From a virus: 36,881 nucleotides of DNA. The stretch spans positions 1 to 36,881 of the IMG/VR virus record IMGVR_UViG_3300044547_000142; one strand, 5' to 3'. How positions within the stretch are numbered: position 1 is the stretch's first letter; every line of letters begins with the position of its first letter. The position numbers were made by a program, and so were the translations under genes. Below the pieces are notes generated by a model. That model searched no databases, had not been told where the DNA came from, and was given only the letters and a program-made list of their open reading frames with translations. Shown piece by piece: positions 36,712 through 36,881 of this stretch.

Positions 36712-36881
36712 CAGGCGGCTGATTTAACAGAAAAGTTAAGAACACCAATGGCGGCATCGCGGTTGCCCTTTTGAATCATTCCCATAATTTGACGCATCCA
36801 CAGTTCATAGACTTCCGTACCTACTTTGTCTGCAAGTGAATAACACGCATCGCAAAGCTGCCATTTTTTGCCGAAGAGAGA
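36711..36881 (-). CDS. Small phage protein, 3' part of the gene split by the contig ends
   Basis: Continuation of the gene that starts at 203. From 36747 leftward the sequence supplies the end of the protein (IGVLNFSVKSAA and stop). The bases from 36748 on duplicate the left end and, because of a two-base deletion near 36874, do not keep the reading frame to the contig edge. The whole protein is best read as 203 to 1 and then 36747 to 36711. Confidence 0.72.
   Translation of the reverse strand, partial: SLFGKKWQLCDACYSLADKVGTEVYELWMRQIMGMIQKGNRDAAIGVLNFSVKSAA
36748..36881. repeat. Terminal direct repeat, right copy
   Basis: Identical to positions 1-126 for its first 126 bases, then two bases shorter. 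See the left copy. Confidence 0.9.

Noticed and set aside
1-36881. Integrase, CI-like repressor or attachment site
   Set aside because: No recombinase motif (R-H-R-Y or resolvase serine) or classical lysogeny gene was found in any frame, so I do not call the phage temperate.
1-36881. tRNA genes
   Set aside because: No stretch with the expected T-loop GGTTCGA and a matching acceptor stem was noticed by eye. A tRNA search program would be decisive.

Overview
The window looks like one complete or nearly complete genome of a tailed phage with P22/Sf6-like (short-tailed) virion genes. The first ~126 bases recur at the right end (from 36748), so the contig closes into a circle of about 36.75 kb. 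One small leftward gene is split by the join. The DNA is moderately GC-rich, sigma70-like promoter boxes are visible, and the virion, lysis and recombination genes resemble those of podoviruses of Burkholderiales. I infer a betaproteobacterial host, probably from fresh water; no host gene in the window proves this. I see no integrase, excisionase, CI-type repressor, DNA polymerase, RNA polymerase or tRNA.

Layout. (1) 438-742 is a non-coding control region rich in dyads and repeats, between the leftward right-arm operon and the rightward late genes. (2) 743-22430 on + holds packaging and virion genes: small terminase, a HEXXH protein, large terminase, a 31-aa basic peptide, portal, small structural proteins, tailspike, a HEXXH mini-protein, scaffold, P22-type coat, two small beta-rich proteins behind UUCG terminators, gp4-like and gp10-like tail genes, a needle/fibre-like protein, three ejection-type proteins matching P22 gp7/gp20/gp16 in order and size, and a lysis block (coiled-coil TM holin-like protein, TM-anchored protein, 3-TM holin-like protein, GH24 lysozyme with an E-C-T triad). 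Two HNH homing endonucleases sit antisense within this block. (3) 22390-25684 on - is a train of 15 very small genes, nearly all joined by overlapping ATGA or TAATG junctions. (4) 25712-28530 on - encodes a TOPRIM/RecA-like primase-helicase and a PAPS-reductase-like PP-loop protein. (5) 28559-28589 is an extended -10 promoter driving 28643-34400 on +: Sak4-like ATPase, two small early proteins, DUF669-type SSB, a Cas4/AddB-like nuclease with an iron-sulfur staple, a GIY-YIG homing endonuclease, an SF2 helicase, a Zn-knuckle protein and a VRR-NUC nuclease. (6) 34425-36881, continuing across the join to 437, on -, is an operon of small proteins with a cytosine-methyltransferase-like protein and a gp88-like cysteine protein flanked by hairpins. 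It ends at a strong leftward terminator at 34384-34407.

How the parts fit. The Sak4 ATPase, SSB, nuclease, SF2 helicase and VRR-NUC form a recombination-dependent replication/repair set, with the primase-helicase the only recognisable replication enzyme, so a host polymerase is probably recruited. Headful packaging (P22/Sf6-type terminase) fits a circularly closing assembly. The tailspike would attack surface polysaccharide, the ejection proteins would carry DNA across the envelope, and holin plus lysozyme end the cycle. The least understood parts are the two leftward microprotein operons and the dyad-rich control regions.
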